Below, piece after piece: positions 1 to 10,457 of a DNA stretch of 64,000 nucleotides. The position numbers and the translations under genes are program-made. Numbering within the stretch: position 1 is the stretch's first letter; each line of letters starts with the position of its first letter. The notes below the pieces were generated by a model. It saw only the letters and a program-made list of their open reading frames with translations. It had not been told where the DNA came from and ran no database searches. Source of the stretch: Plenodomus lindquistii (lineage: Eukaryota > Ascomycota > Dothideomycetes > Pleosporales > Leptosphaeriaceae); assembly GCA_025504975.1 (NCBI GenBank), contig JANUWI010000004.1, positions 1,426,001 to 1,490,000 on the forward strand, given 5' to 3'.

Positions 1-932
1 CGAGCTGCCGCAGGTTAGTGACTGTCGTGTTTACGAAAGATGATACAATCGTACCTGTGCCTTGGTCTTGCACTGTGTGCATTCTAGACGCAGAACGACC
101 TTCTTGGTTGTCTTCGCCCTCTGCATGCTGTTAACATCCATTTCCATTCAACTGATGCGTGCAACGTACCTTGTGGAAGACGGGCTTGGTCTGACCTCCG
201 TAACCGGACTGCTTGCGATCATAACGACGCTTTCCCTGGGCGAAAAGCGAGGCCTTTCCTGCCTTGTACTCTGCATTGTCTCAGTATTTTATACGCGTGG
301 TAGACAAGCCGAGGCTACTAACGGGTGACCTTGTGCTGGGTGTGCTTCTTGCAGTCCTTGCCCTTGCAGTAGGTACGGCGGGTCTTGGGTACGTTGACCT
401 AGAAGAACCACGTCAGTGCCCGTGCTTCGTACGCATGTGCTTCCTCATAACATCTGATTAGACAGGGTGCGACACGAGAAGATGTGACTCCAGGCGCTGC
501 GGCATGCGATGGTGTATGCGGTCGTCTGGGGGGTTTTTCGTGCAGGCTATCTCGGTTGCCGAATCTGCCAGCAGCGACTGCTTCTTTGCCGGGAAGAGTG
601 TAGATGGTCCTTATAGTGCCGCGACCCACGGCAGGCCTGAAAGGTGTGCTTCAATGCTCTTTGCCACCGAGACTCAACGCTGTCCACTGCCTGGCCCAGG
701 AAAGGCAGCAGGCAGGCGGAACCCATCCCTGCCACACGTAGTATCCCGAATTCATATAACCCTGCCTCACTGCCCTCAATCGTTCTTTCATGTTGTATTT
801 TCCGCTGGCGGTCGGTCGGGGTACACAGGAAGGGTATGGCTATCATCGTCGATTTCTCGTCGGTCGTCGCATTCTCGTGTCGCAGCGGTCGTAGTCTCAC
901 AATGTCCCCCAGAAGAATTGCTCACTCACCAT
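1..932 (-). CDS. rpl42: 60S ribosomal protein eL42 (L44/L36a), 5' part
   Basis: This is a structural protein of the large cytosolic ribosomal subunit, near the E site. Exons on the minus strand are 930-932 (ATG only), 323-398, 170-270, 55-120 and 1-4 (cut by the edge). Joined, they read [19 protein letters not shown], then [20 protein letters not shown], a [10 protein letters not shown] segment and [19 protein letters not shown], which is the canonical eL42 sequence with its zinc-ribbon cysteines. About 82 of roughly 106 residues are present; the last exon starts with CTCG (L-A), as expected for the family. Donors are GTGAGT, GTTAGT, GTACGT and GTACGA, and exon phases (3, 76, 101 and 66 nt) all fit. 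The start is chosen because TCAAAATG is followed directly by GTGAGT. The first intron is long (399-929, 531 nt), which is common for fungal ribosomal protein genes. The gene is visible only after splicing. Confidence 0.93.
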
Positions 933-1459
933 TTTGACTGATTTTGCTCTGTCGTTAGTGGGAACAAAGGGTTAGCGGTGGTGGTGATGCGTTTCCAAGC
1001 TGTTGTTGCAATATCGCTAGCGTTTGTGCGTTCGGCAATATTACCTAAGCTCCGTGCATCAGCCACGTCTTCCCAAACCTCCATCCGCACCGCCACACCC
1101 TTACCAACATTGTGCCAAATGAATCAGACCGAGGCCCAGGTTGTGAGTCAATGTCATTCAGAGGCATGTCTGTAGCTCAAATTTGCCAAATAGCGGAAAA
1201 ATAAACTTGGGTTGAGATCTCAAACAACCTATTCTCAGTTGAAGGAAGGACAGGTTGCTCGAAGGGCTCGGAACCACGAGATGTATCACAAGCACAAGAG
1301 CACTATCACTTTTGATTGCGATGGGAGTCCATATCCAAGAAGGGGAAGATTATCGTATCTGGGGTATCATGCGACGCGAGGAAATCACCCATATATGCCT
1401 CTAGCATTGGCACTGCTCTAAACATCCCATCTAAACATAAGAAGGTCTCGAATTTCGAA
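933..1459. other. Intergenic: eL42 promoter and src1 3' end
   Basis: This 527-bp stretch has no supported gene. It should hold the eL42 promoter/5' UTR (minus strand, immediately above 932) and the 3' UTR/terminator of the src1 gene that ends at 1460. Short open frames here lack splice support or recognisable motifs. Confidence 0.6.
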
Positions 1460-3600
1460 TTAGTAGATCGGGTGCCCTTCATCCCATTTCTGGGACACGT
1501 CGGGCTTCGACCTCGAGGAAGGGCTGCTACCGACATTATTGCCAGAGCTATAAAGGTCGCTGCGACGCTTCCCACTACTCCGACCATCCTCGATCATTTG
1601 AAGAGGACCCACCCATTCCCACACGCGCGACACGTCACCGGTACTGGTAGGCTTGACGGCTGCACGAACATTCGCGTTGAACTCGACCTTTTTCTGCACC
1701 TTCTCCCATAATTTAGTGCGTCGTTTGGTGGAGAACTCAGTACGAAGAACATCGTCTCGAAGCTGCGTCATGCTGATACCCCTGTCTGGGTAAGAGCTTG
1801 GGTCATGAGTGCTCCAAGCAGCTTGATTCGCAAGACGTTCGAAGGCCTCGCTCGCTAATTGCTTTGCACGGGCTTCTATTGAGCGAGTGGTCTTGTAGGA
1901 GTAGTTGCCGTAGATAATGGTTGCAAGCGTGGCGATCAGTCCTACAATTTGCCAAAAATATCGTCTAAGCGACTGTCGGACGGATCTGCGGACGCTGCAG
2001 ATGATGGGGAGCTCGGCGAGTGATGTTGATGCAAGTCTTCGTTCACCGGTTGTTCTGTGTCAACGGCAAGGTAACTGATTAGTACATGCCCATGTCAGAA
2101 ATGTCGAAAAAGAGGTCGTCGACCCAGAGGAAGGCGCACTTACCCGTTAGTCGTTGCGACCACTTCCTCACGCATGGTCACCTCGGGAAAAGCTCTCTCG
2201 AAGAGTTCGCCAAACTCCTGGTCTGTCAACCCCTTGCTCTTCGTCGCCGCCATCTGTTGCTTCAGGTCCTTCTCACTTATGTCAGGGGTCCCAACTGGCT
2301 TTCCTTCGGCATCCGGTTCACCGCATTCGTATTGAGCATTTCGTTTCCGTAATACTTGAACAGCTCTATTTGCGATGCTGTTTACTTTGCGTGTTTTCTC
2401 GCTATCGGGTTCGCAGGTTGGAGGGAGGGGCACCAGGCCGCCAAGAGACAACGGATGTTCCCTTCTGATGAAGTCATCGTCGCACCTGAGGTCGAGACCT
2501 CTAAAGCATTGCGCATGTGGCGGACACGGCTCACACTGGGGCAGAATGGGCACTGCGTCGCTCAGCCACTCTGGAACATCCACACCAGCCAAAGCACCAG
2601 TATTCTTTCCAAGACCACAGAACCCCACTGCAATCTTCTCCTGTCGCCAAACCCCGCCAAAAGCAACAAGAGCAGTAGAGCACAACGTCAAAGACATTGC
2701 CTTGAGAGTCCCAGAAGCTTTGGAGCGCTGCTTACGTCTGCGCGGCGGCAGTATGTCTGTCTCGCCAGCTTTTGCTCGGTCACGGACCAGCTCCAGCTGC
2801 TCTTCCGGGGTGAATTCCTCGCCAGCGTCCGTCGAATCGTCTTCTTCGTGTTTGCGGGGGTCTGCGACATCAAATGTGCCACGGCTAGGAACAACGATGC
2901 CCTCATCGAGCTGCTCGGCGTTGGATTGGAAGGTTTTGCGCCTGTGTGCGTCGCTCTTACGCTTGTCTGTTGCTTCGGATCCTAGAGTCTTTCTCCTTCG
3001 ATCGCGTGCCGGCGTGTCTGGCACTGTGGCAGGACTGCCGCTCTGAAAAGGATTGTCTTGCGTAAAGGGACTGGCTATATCGTTGCGATGCCATGCTTCC
3101 GGATCGGGCGACGGCTCCCTCACAGCTGGCGTCACACTCTTGCGCGTGCGTCGGGCAGCTGGTCGCTCGTCTACCTCAGGCTCGGGAGCTCTGCTGTGTT
3201 TCGCTGGTACTGCCCGCGATGGTGTCTTTGCGCGTGGAGCAGAAGTATCGTATTCTTCGGTCGCCTGACGCGTGGTGCGGCGCGAGGTGCGGCGTACTGT
3301 AGAAGGTGGAGGCACGAGAGTCTCGTCTCCGGTATCGTCTGTGGTGACGGTACTCGCTGAGCTGGACGGCACGTCGACGATGCCTCTCGCAGAGCGCTTT
3401 GTCTGCGCTTGTGCTCGGCGTACCTGGGCTGCTTGAGGCTTGACGTAGTCGGTGAAGAGCGCTACCAGCGCGGCCTTCTTCGCAGAGGAGGGGTACGTGA
3501 CGCCATGCTTCAGCAAGATGCTACGTAGTTCGGGCACGGTAATCTTGTTTGCGTCCACGCCTTCCTCCAGGTACCAGTATTCTCCGCGGTGGTCCGCCAT
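1460..3600 (-). CDS. src1: Src1/Heh1/Man1-family inner nuclear membrane protein
   Basis: This LEM-like integral protein of the inner nuclear membrane tethers chromatin, including rDNA and telomeres in yeasts, and assists nuclear pore assembly. Exons are 2144-3600 and 1460-2054 (683 residues). The donor is GTAAGT and the acceptor GACACAG, with a TACTAAT branch site in between. An N-terminal HeH/LEM-like helix-extension-helix spans about residues 8-52 (EGVDANKITVPELRSILLKH). A long basic, Ser/Thr/Pro-rich nucleoplasmic region with nuclear-localisation-like clusters such as RRRKTLG and PPRRRKQRSK follows. TM1 is near 298-318, then a Cys-rich lumenal loop (CEPCPPHAQC) typical of the Man1-Src1 C-terminal domain. 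TM2 is near 518-535 (WQIVGLIATLATIIYG), followed by a nucleoplasmic winged-helix-like tail. The start at 3600 (MADHRGEYW) is preferred over an upstream in-frame ATG at 3681 because the conserved domain begins just after it. Function is by family. Confidence 0.9.
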
Positions 3601-4592
3601 GGCCGGTGTCGAGACTGTGTGGGGGCTGTATACGGATTTGCGACTATCGCAGGCAAAACTCGGGCAGTATATCGCTTTCAAGGCAACGCAGGGTATAATG
3701 CACAGATGAAATGCTGATGACCGCGAGCCGTGCTATGGACCGTGTGGAGCAGGAAATCTGTGGCTTGTTTTGTGATGTCACCGAGGCAACAACCTTGCTT
3801 GCCCGCACGTGATTGGTCCAACGTCTTACACCTCTGTCCGCCTTCTCTTTGACGGACATTTTCAGTTTCAGACACGCAAGCAGTGCATACAAAGACGCTC
3901 ACCGCTGAAGCTGTCAGACCCTTCATATCTAGGCGCCCGGCTGATGTTCACGTTGGCCAAGCTGCCCAGATGGCCGTCTTCCTGCTTTGCACGTCAACAC
4001 TTTCAAAGCATCCGGACTTTATGCAGACTCACCACAAGCTTTGACTTAGTCCAAGTTCAGACAATCGTGGGGAAGGCGCCGGCTCAATGTAGCTTAATTT
4101 CGACAACCCGACAGCATACGCAAGATCCAGCGTCGCCCACCAATCAGCCGTGCGTCTTGGCCTTCTCTATAGAGTCTCATCGCCATCCCCCAAATGATGT
4201 GCCTGCCACTGCTGCTCATAACCGGGTCGCCATATCTGCGGCTCGGCATTACAGGCGTGGTAATGTACCCCGGACCGCCTCGCCGCCACTAAGCACACGC
4301 TTGTGGCAGAACTGCCGCCGGTTGCACAGCGGCCACATATAGATTGATTAAGGAGGGCGGTCACGCAACACCAAAGGCATGTGTAATTCTGGCTGGCAGA
4401 GCATATGTTTGGGTTCGTGGAGATTGATGTGTCTTGTATAGAGTATGTCGCCTTCATCTTGGGGTCAGGAATGGGGACCTTGCTGATGACAGGCTTTAAA
4501 TAAGGCCTGAATAGACCATCTTAGGTTCTTTTAATCACAACCTGCCAGTACTTCTCCTGCCCTTCTCAACAGTGTTCCGCTCGCCCCTTGAA
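3601..4592. promoter_or_regulatory. Divergent intergenic region between src1 (-) and glucuronan lyase (+)
   Basis: About 1 kb with no convincing coding sequence; a 177-codon open frame from 3809 shows no domain or splice logic. The region must carry both promoters. A TATA-like box lies near the lyase end. Confidence 0.5.
4495..4502 (+). promoter_or_regulatory. TATA-like box of the glucuronan lyase gene
   Basis: TTTAAATA followed by AGG lies about 90 bp upstream of the ATG at 4593, a suitable position for an inducible secreted-enzyme gene. Motif and position only. Confidence 0.45.
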
Positions 4593-5540
4593 ATGTTTGG
4601 AAAGGCTACTCTTATCAGCGCGTTCGTCAATGCTGTGTCCGCTGGCACCATTCTTTGGGATGGACGCTTCAACGAGATGACTTCGTCCTCAGACCTTGAG
4701 AAGTGGTCGTGGGCTAATCAAGTCGGGAACTTCCAAGTATATTTCGTCACATATCCGCTCGATACCTCTCTGACTAGCGCTACAGTATTACATCCACGGA
4801 CCCGGCGCAGTATCCAAATATGTCAATCTCTCTCCCAACTTCAAGAACCCTGGGGACACCGGCAGTAAGCAGGGGGTGAAGATTACGATTGACAACACAG
4901 CCAAGTGGAACTCAGACATGTACGAGGTTTCACACTGTATTACACGTGTCCATCCGTAACTAACATCGCTAAGGTGGCGGACGGAGCTGATCCCTCAAAC
5001 CAAGGCAGCGATTAACAAGGGAACTGTATACTACCATTTCAGCATCAAGAGGTCGACGACAAACGTTCCCAGCGCCACAAACGAGCACCAGATCGCTTTC
5101 TTCGAGAGTCACTTCACAGAACTGAAGTATGGCTGGATCAGCGGAGAGTCGGGCACTTCCAACACAAATCTGCAGTGGATGGTTGGTGGTCAGAGCAAGT
5201 GGAAGACCGAGCTCAAGGCAGACGAGTGGCACAACATCGTTTACGAGATCGTAAGGTTTCCTTACTTGACCAATGTTAGTGCGAATGGAAGTTAACATTT
5301 ACGCAGAACTTCTCCACCAACCAGGTTAGCTTCTGGCACTCCGTCAGTAATGCCACCCTTGTCAAGACTGCTGGTCCGTTCTCTCAGAGCACTTCTTCAA
5401 ACGGTGCGGATTGGCATCTGGGTGTCCTCCGCCTTCCTCGCCAGGGCAATGATGGAACAGGTGCTGAGGACTGGTACTTCTCTGGTACCTACGTCGAGAG
5501 TGGCACGCTCACAACGTCGGTTGCAAGCCCTTCCTCATAG
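4593..5540 (+). CDS. Glucuronan lyase, polysaccharide lyase family 20
   Basis: This secreted endo-acting lyase would cleave beta-1,4-glucuronan by beta-elimination. Exons 4593-4736, 4786-4919, 4974-5250 and 5307-5540 give 262 residues, the usual PL20 length. Residues 1-18 form a signal peptide (MFGKATLISAFVNAVSAG). Then come family blocks: GTILWDGRFNEMTSSSDLEK, WSWANQVGNFQYYIHGPG, YVNLSPNFKNPGDTGSKQG, WRTELIPQTKAAINKG, VYYHFSIKRS, NEHQIAFFESHFTELKYGW, DEWHNIVYEI and SNGADWHLGVLRLPRQG. These match the Trichoderma-type glucuronan lyase in order. The second intron uses donor GTACGA after GACAT and restores ATG-TGG-CGG across the junction; a nearer GTTTCA donor would break the frame. It most likely acts on plant, algal or fungal glucuronic-acid polymers. 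It has no clustered carbohydrate genes as neighbours. Confidence 0.9.
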
Positions 5541-6369
5541 ATTGTGCGTCAAGGTAGAATCCTCTTACACGTGGTGCGATGCTTGTAGATAATGATTGAA
5601 TTGCTCCTGGAACCGTTAGACACACGGCCACGCCTCACTGTAAATATGACAAACGATATCTTGTTCTTGTGAGAGAGCGCACCAGTTCGTGTCATCACTG
5701 AAATCAACCCTCCTTTGCTATTACTTCTCTAGTATGCTCTTCCAATCTCTCTGCAAGCTTCACATCCTTCGCAGGACCACTCTGCCACCACGGCTCTCCA
5801 AAGCGTCTAATGAATATCGAAGCCTTCGAGAAGTAATTACTCGCTTTGTCAAAGTCATCGCGTATTGTTGATTTCCACCATCTTCCATCCCATGCACAAC
5901 CAGTTTGCTCTTAGGTAGTTTGTCTCATAGATTGTCTCATCCATTTGATGTAGATCATTGACGAGACCCCATAGATAGAATGATCATCCACATTTCATCT
6001 CAATCGCGCGGATTAGATCTGCTTAGGCGACTTAGTGAATCTAGAGACAAATATATCTGCACAATTTTCCCATCTACCAGGCAGCGGCGTTTACGAAGTA
6101 TGGGCAAGGCGCACTACCTTAACGCCGCGTCCGTAGTGATAGACCCTGATTGTGTACTGATCACTCAAAAGTGATAACAAACATCCCGCCAAATCCGCGC
6201 AATTGTTTGTGGTCTCGCACACGAGACAACTCACCTCAGCAGTACATCAATGCACTGGAGTTGTTCGTCCAACGCTCTACTGACTCGCAACTGAATTCCC
6301 CTTCTGCTGTGTTAATTTGAACACCTCTTCGCCCAAACAGCAGAGTACTCACGTCATTTACGATCGACA
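5541..6369. other. Intergenic, no gene seen
   Basis: 829 bp between the glucuronan lyase stop and the first 2EXR gene. The open frames are short, lack homology that I recognise and have no splice continuity. It presumably holds the lyase 3' UTR and the next promoter. Confidence 0.55.
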
Positions 6370-7338
6370 ATGACTCCGCATCCCTTACACGTCGACCATG
6401 TGGTCTGCACGCGAATCACGTCACCGTCGAATCACGGAGAGCCTGTCGATGGAGACTTACTCAGCACCGAGGCCAGCAAAGATCCTAGCGTGCCGGATCC
6501 GGATGCTGAGTGTTGGCTCCTCCTGTTATCAGCAGAAATCCGAAACATGATCTACGAGTATGCCCTGTCATGTCCCGATGGCGTAACTTGTCGCCTAGAT
6601 CCAGTCGTTGGGGGTGGCTTGTTCCGCATCTACTCGAACACTCCCGAAAGCACCAGCGCATCCGGTCCCCACTCGTGCAGTAAATGCAAAGCTGGCCCCG
6701 ACCTGCCAGGAAAAAGCGACGCGAGTGGGCTCCAAGAGATCAACCAACTCGAATACGTCTGTCGGCAGCTCTATACTGAGACAAAGACCATTGCAATTGT
6801 ACAGAACGACTCACACTTCGACTGCGGCATAGAAGACGCGTCAGACTTTCTGGTAATGCTCCCGACCTCTTCCCATGTCTGTCTTCGACAGGTCACTGTG
6901 CTAGATTCCACAAACTATGAATCAATACACTCTCCAGCGTCGCAAAACGTCGCTCAGTTTTGCAGTACAAATCCGAACGCTTCTGTACAGGTCGGAACGC
7001 AACAGCTATGTCCATACAGAAGGGGGTTTCCCTTCGAAGCTGTTATAATGAGCGTAGTGATGCGAAAAGATACAAAGTGCGTGTGTCGCGTAATGCCGCG
7101 TTCTCTCGTACCCGGCATTGTAGCTGCTATCCTTGCCAGCTGCAATGTCTCCACTGTCGAGAAAATCCCTGGTCAACCATGCCCACGTAACTTGAACGTG
7201 CTCCAGTTAGGCACTAGTTTGGATGAAGCCAGACTTAAACAAGTTTTCGCGCCGTTGACAAGGTCCGAATTCAGCCCACATGGGGGAGTACAGACATTGG
7301 TCACTGTGGCGAAGAATGCTTTAACGAACGGTATCTAA
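6370..7338 (+). CDS. 2EXR-type (F-box-like) protein, paralogue 1
   Basis: Intronless, 322 residues. The recognisable part is the motif LLLLSAEIRNMIYEYALSC (about residues 55-73), which matches the fungal 2EXR-type signature L-x-x-E-I-R-N-x-I-Y-x-x-A-L. A second conserved block follows, INQLEYVCRQLYTETKTI (about 124-141), where these proteins carry L-x-x-x-C-R-Q-x-x-x-E. Such genes are highly expanded in Pleosporales. Their biochemical role is not established; some resemble F-box substrate adaptors. No signal peptide or TM segment is visible. The linker between the motifs has two CXXC-like Cys pairs (CSKC near 99-102). Related genes lie at 19.1 and 21.1 kb. Confidence 0.75.
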   Translation: MTPHPLHVDHVVCTRITSPSNHGEPVDGDLLSTEASKDPSVPDPDAECWLLLLSAEIRNMIYEYALSCPDGVTCRLDPVVGGGLFRIYSNTPESTSASGPHSCSKCKAGPDLPGKSDASGLQEINQLEYVCRQLYTETKTIAIVQNDSHFDCGIEDASDFLVMLPTSSHVCLRQVTVLDSTNYESIHSPASQNVAQFCSTNPNASVQVGTQQLCPYRRGFPFEAVIMSVVMRKDTKCVCRVMPRSLVPGIVAAILASCNVSTVEKIPGQPCPRNLNVLQLGTSLDEARLKQVFAPLTRSEFSPHGGVQTLVTVAKNALTNGI

Positions 7339-7802
7339 GGAATTGATACCGAGCGGGAAGCACCGTGATCATCCAGTCTACTACCAAAGACGGCGAAATG
7401 GATAGCAAGTTATTGCGGAAGAGTGGACCAGAAACCGCAGCTGTCAGTAGTAAGTACTGAAGGTCAAACTTCCATGCATAATACAACACCTTCAGACTTA
7501 CAACTTTACTATTGCCGTGATTCGCATGGTCAAGGACTGCTTCAAAATCACCGACGTGTCGTTGTAAATTCTGTGATATCTCTCGTCGTCGTGTATCCGA
7601 CATGAATCGCGAACAGTGAAGCGAATCGTACGTTCATCACAGGCTAGGTCGCTGTTCAACTACTATTCCACATCAAGCATTCGTTCAACACGAAACCCAA
7701 TACTTGAAGCTTCCCACGTACAAAGCCACTCTAAAACGCGCAACCTCCTCACACAACATACAACTCCCCACAATCTTCAACCTGCAATAGCCACCTTCGA
7801 CC
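7339..7802. other. Intergenic upstream of the CaaX mini-gene
   Basis: 464 bp without a supported gene. The last 100 bp are C/A-rich (ACAACATACAACTCCCCACA), like a fungal 5' UTR, ending in CTTCGACC before the ATG at 7803. Confidence 0.5.
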
Positions 7803-8108
7803 ATGTGCAAGGTCTACAAAACCGGCTACACCGTCTGCGCAGCAGAACAAAACGGACGAGGAGAACACGGACAGGATCCATGCATTGACGAGGAATTCGT
7901 ACCCTGTGAACAAAGCCAGCAGTGTGAGGAGACCAAGGTCTTCAGAAGATGGCTGTATTACAAGTGTCCTATGCACGGGGGTCCTACCCCCAGAAAGAGA
8001 ATGAAGACGATCAGGAAGAAGAAAAAGGCGGGGATGCATGTTGAAGTACGAGTGGAGAAGGAAGACGAGCCTACTAATTGGAGAAACACAGGGTGCGTGA
8101 TCCTGTAG
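7803..8108 (+). CDS. Small Cys-rich protein with C-terminal CaaX box
   Basis: 101 residues, intronless, family not recognised. It starts MCKVYKTGYTVCAAEQNG and has seven cysteines (about positions 2, 12, 27, 35, 41, 55 and 98) plus a CPMHGG segment, suggesting a small metal-binding fold. A strongly basic patch follows (RKRMKTIRKKKKAG, about 66-79), and the protein ends GCVIL. The last four residues, CVIL, fit the CaaX prenylation consensus, and a terminal Leu favours geranylgeranylation. A polybasic stretch plus a CaaX box is the usual membrane-targeting pair of small GTPases, but no GTPase motifs exist here. There is no signal peptide. The upstream context looks like a real 5' UTR. The gene is likely real; the membrane role is inference. 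Confidence 0.6.
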   Translation: MCKVYKTGYTVCAAEQNGRGEHGQDPCIDEEFVPCEQSQQCEETKVFRRWLYYKCPMHGGPTPRKRMKTIRKKKKAGMHVEVRVEKEDEPTNWRNTGCVIL

Positions 8109-10457
8109 GCGTGTAACGCTAAGAGCGACAGCATACGGAAGAGAGTGAGTGGAGTGTGAAGGTTGTATGATGGAATGAAGCTTACAGGAAGTCGTGACTG
8201 TGTCCAATATCATGGATGCTTCTCCTTGGTGACGAGATGGATCTACATACCTGACGCAGCGATGTGCCTCATTACCATGGATACAGATGAGACGGACCGT
8301 TCTGGCCGTGGAAAGGTTGTCGCTTCATGAAAAGCTTGACAAGATGCTTCCGAGTATAGCCTTGGTAGGAGCGATATTCGGAATTAGCTCTCCTGAGGCA
8401 TCGCACGACAACACTCAGACACCAGGTGCAAACGTCGGCCAAATCGCGCTATAGCCATGGCAACTGCGATAGTTTCGTTCCACCAGCCGGTCAGCAGGCC
8501 AGGAACGCGTAGCCAAATGCCCTAATGAAATTCAATAATAAGCCATTACTCTGGCGTACCTGGATCAAGCTGGACGAAGCTGATGCAACCGCCAGAAAGA
8601 ATAATTATGACGATAAGCTGCCAGTCCACAAACCCACCGGTCGAAACATCCACCCACGGTTCCGCTTCCCCGCCCCCTCTCTCTGAAACCTTGTGCGAAT
8701 AACTCTCAAACGCGTGTCGTCAATCAAACTCAACTGCGTGTCGTGGACGCGCATAGGGCGCAACAGCAGGCATCACGAGTAAACTGCCGTGCCGCATGCA
8801 AGTCAGCAATCGCATCAGCGCGTAGCCTTTGTTCAACGCGACCGCGTTACAACTTACCACCCAGCGACGTGCATCAAGCACCCAGAGTGCCAGACTACGG
8901 GTTCGTAACAAAGGAACCCTGCCCCCCCATATGCACATGGGACGCGAAAGCAGAAAACGGGGCCCTCCAGCTACACCTCTGGGCGCATAGAACGCCTTGT
9001 CCCAGTTGTAGCCCTATACTGTATCCAGCATATCTATTACCCTTGAGCTAGTGCTCGACACGTCTCACGCGTTCGCGTGGGCACATGATGATCGGTTGAA
9101 CGCGTCGCACTGTGCGGGGCACCTGCGACGCTTTCTTATCACCATGGCAGCCCAAGTGGGCCTCCGGCTTACTTGCACACCGTCTGAGTGGCTGGCAAGG
9201 TGCGGCAGAAGTAGTGGAGGGTTGGAAGTGAGGCCTTGGCGTGATGCTTGGGGATGGTCCCGACGCACGGCCTTGAAACTTCGTTCTTTTGCGGTTGGTG
9301 ATGTGGGCTGGGCATCCACCTTTGCTGCCCGGGACGACGCACGAAATTTTTCTTTTGCTTGCGGGCGAGAGCTGCGGTGGTAGAAATTCTGCTGTCCGGA
9401 TGCAGAGCTATCTCTACGCCTATTTCTAAATTCTTTTGTCTGCTGGGCTGGGTAGGCAAGGGTTGGAGCATCAGCTCGTAGTGGCTTCAGGCTACTGCTA
9501 ATCGTGGCCTATTCGGCACAGACGTGATGACGCTTGTGCTCAGCACGTTACGAAACCACTTGCGGCACGGCTTGACGGAGCGGAGTGCATCGGATCCTTA
9601 TTTGACACGCACTTTCTTTGTTTTTGTTCGATTCATTCATTACTAGCTCATCTGCTCCAGATGCTCCCCCTTCTCGAAAGTACCAGCTGATCTAATGAAA
9701 AGTACAAAACCTTCCACCTCAACGTCCATGGTCTCCATACTCCTCCAGCCGGCCCGTTCGAAGAGGCCGATACGACATCGAAGCAGACCTCGCTACATAC
9801 CCAAAGAAAGAAGCCTCGTCGTTTCCACCTCGAAATGTCATCCAGATCATTGAGATCGTATCCATTACGCAATCCGGAAGCCATCTCGCCATCGTTACAT
9901 TGGTCATGTCCGTCATCATGGTGGGAAAGAGAAGATATAAAGGAAAAAGGGCCTAGCGTCGCACTGCACTGTGTACCGCCGCTGCCGAGATATACAAGAG
10001 ATGGGAAGAGTCTGAGGTGTACGTGACCCGATCACCAACGCAGTGCCAAGGGTCGGCGAGGGCTTTTGATGGCTTCGAGAGCAATCAAAGTCCAGTATTT
10101 TCCAGTATTTGAGGAGCACCCCAGACCCGACTCTGGAATTATTGGAAAGAGATCGCTGGCATATGGAGCCGTGTCATCGTGACCGTATCGTAAGTCTCAA
10201 AATTGGAACAAAGAAAAAGCAAAGGAGACGACGCCATCGTGGTGTCGTACAAGCTGCTACCCGAGCCACTTGGATGTGGTCGTAAGAAGAGTATGAAGGC
10301 GAATGCCTGTATAAACAAAACATAGGAGACGCTCTCAGATCAAGAAAATTGAGATGGTGAGTATGTGCAGTGGCAGGAAGCATGGCTGCCAGTGAGAACG
10401 CTAATGCCGAGACGCCATTGATGCGAAGAGACGCGCTCAGAGAATACACGAGCGACA
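8109..10457. other. Long gene-poor stretch
   Basis: About 2.35 kb between the CaaX gene and the 3' end of the minus-strand nuclear protein gene. Frames of 60-110 codons occur on both strands (for example near 8743, 9051 and 9169), but they overlap one another, lack domains and do not join across plausible introns. I see no repeat or RNA gene. Confidence 0.5.

Noticed and set aside
2356..3046. Two overlapping open frames of 209 and 223 codons on the plus strand
   Set aside because: Antisense to src1 exon 1; no recognisable motif.
4920..4973. Alternative donor GTTTCA after TACGAG in the glucuronan lyase gene
   Set aside because: It shifts the frame and destroys the conserved WRTELIPQT block; GTACGA keeps it.
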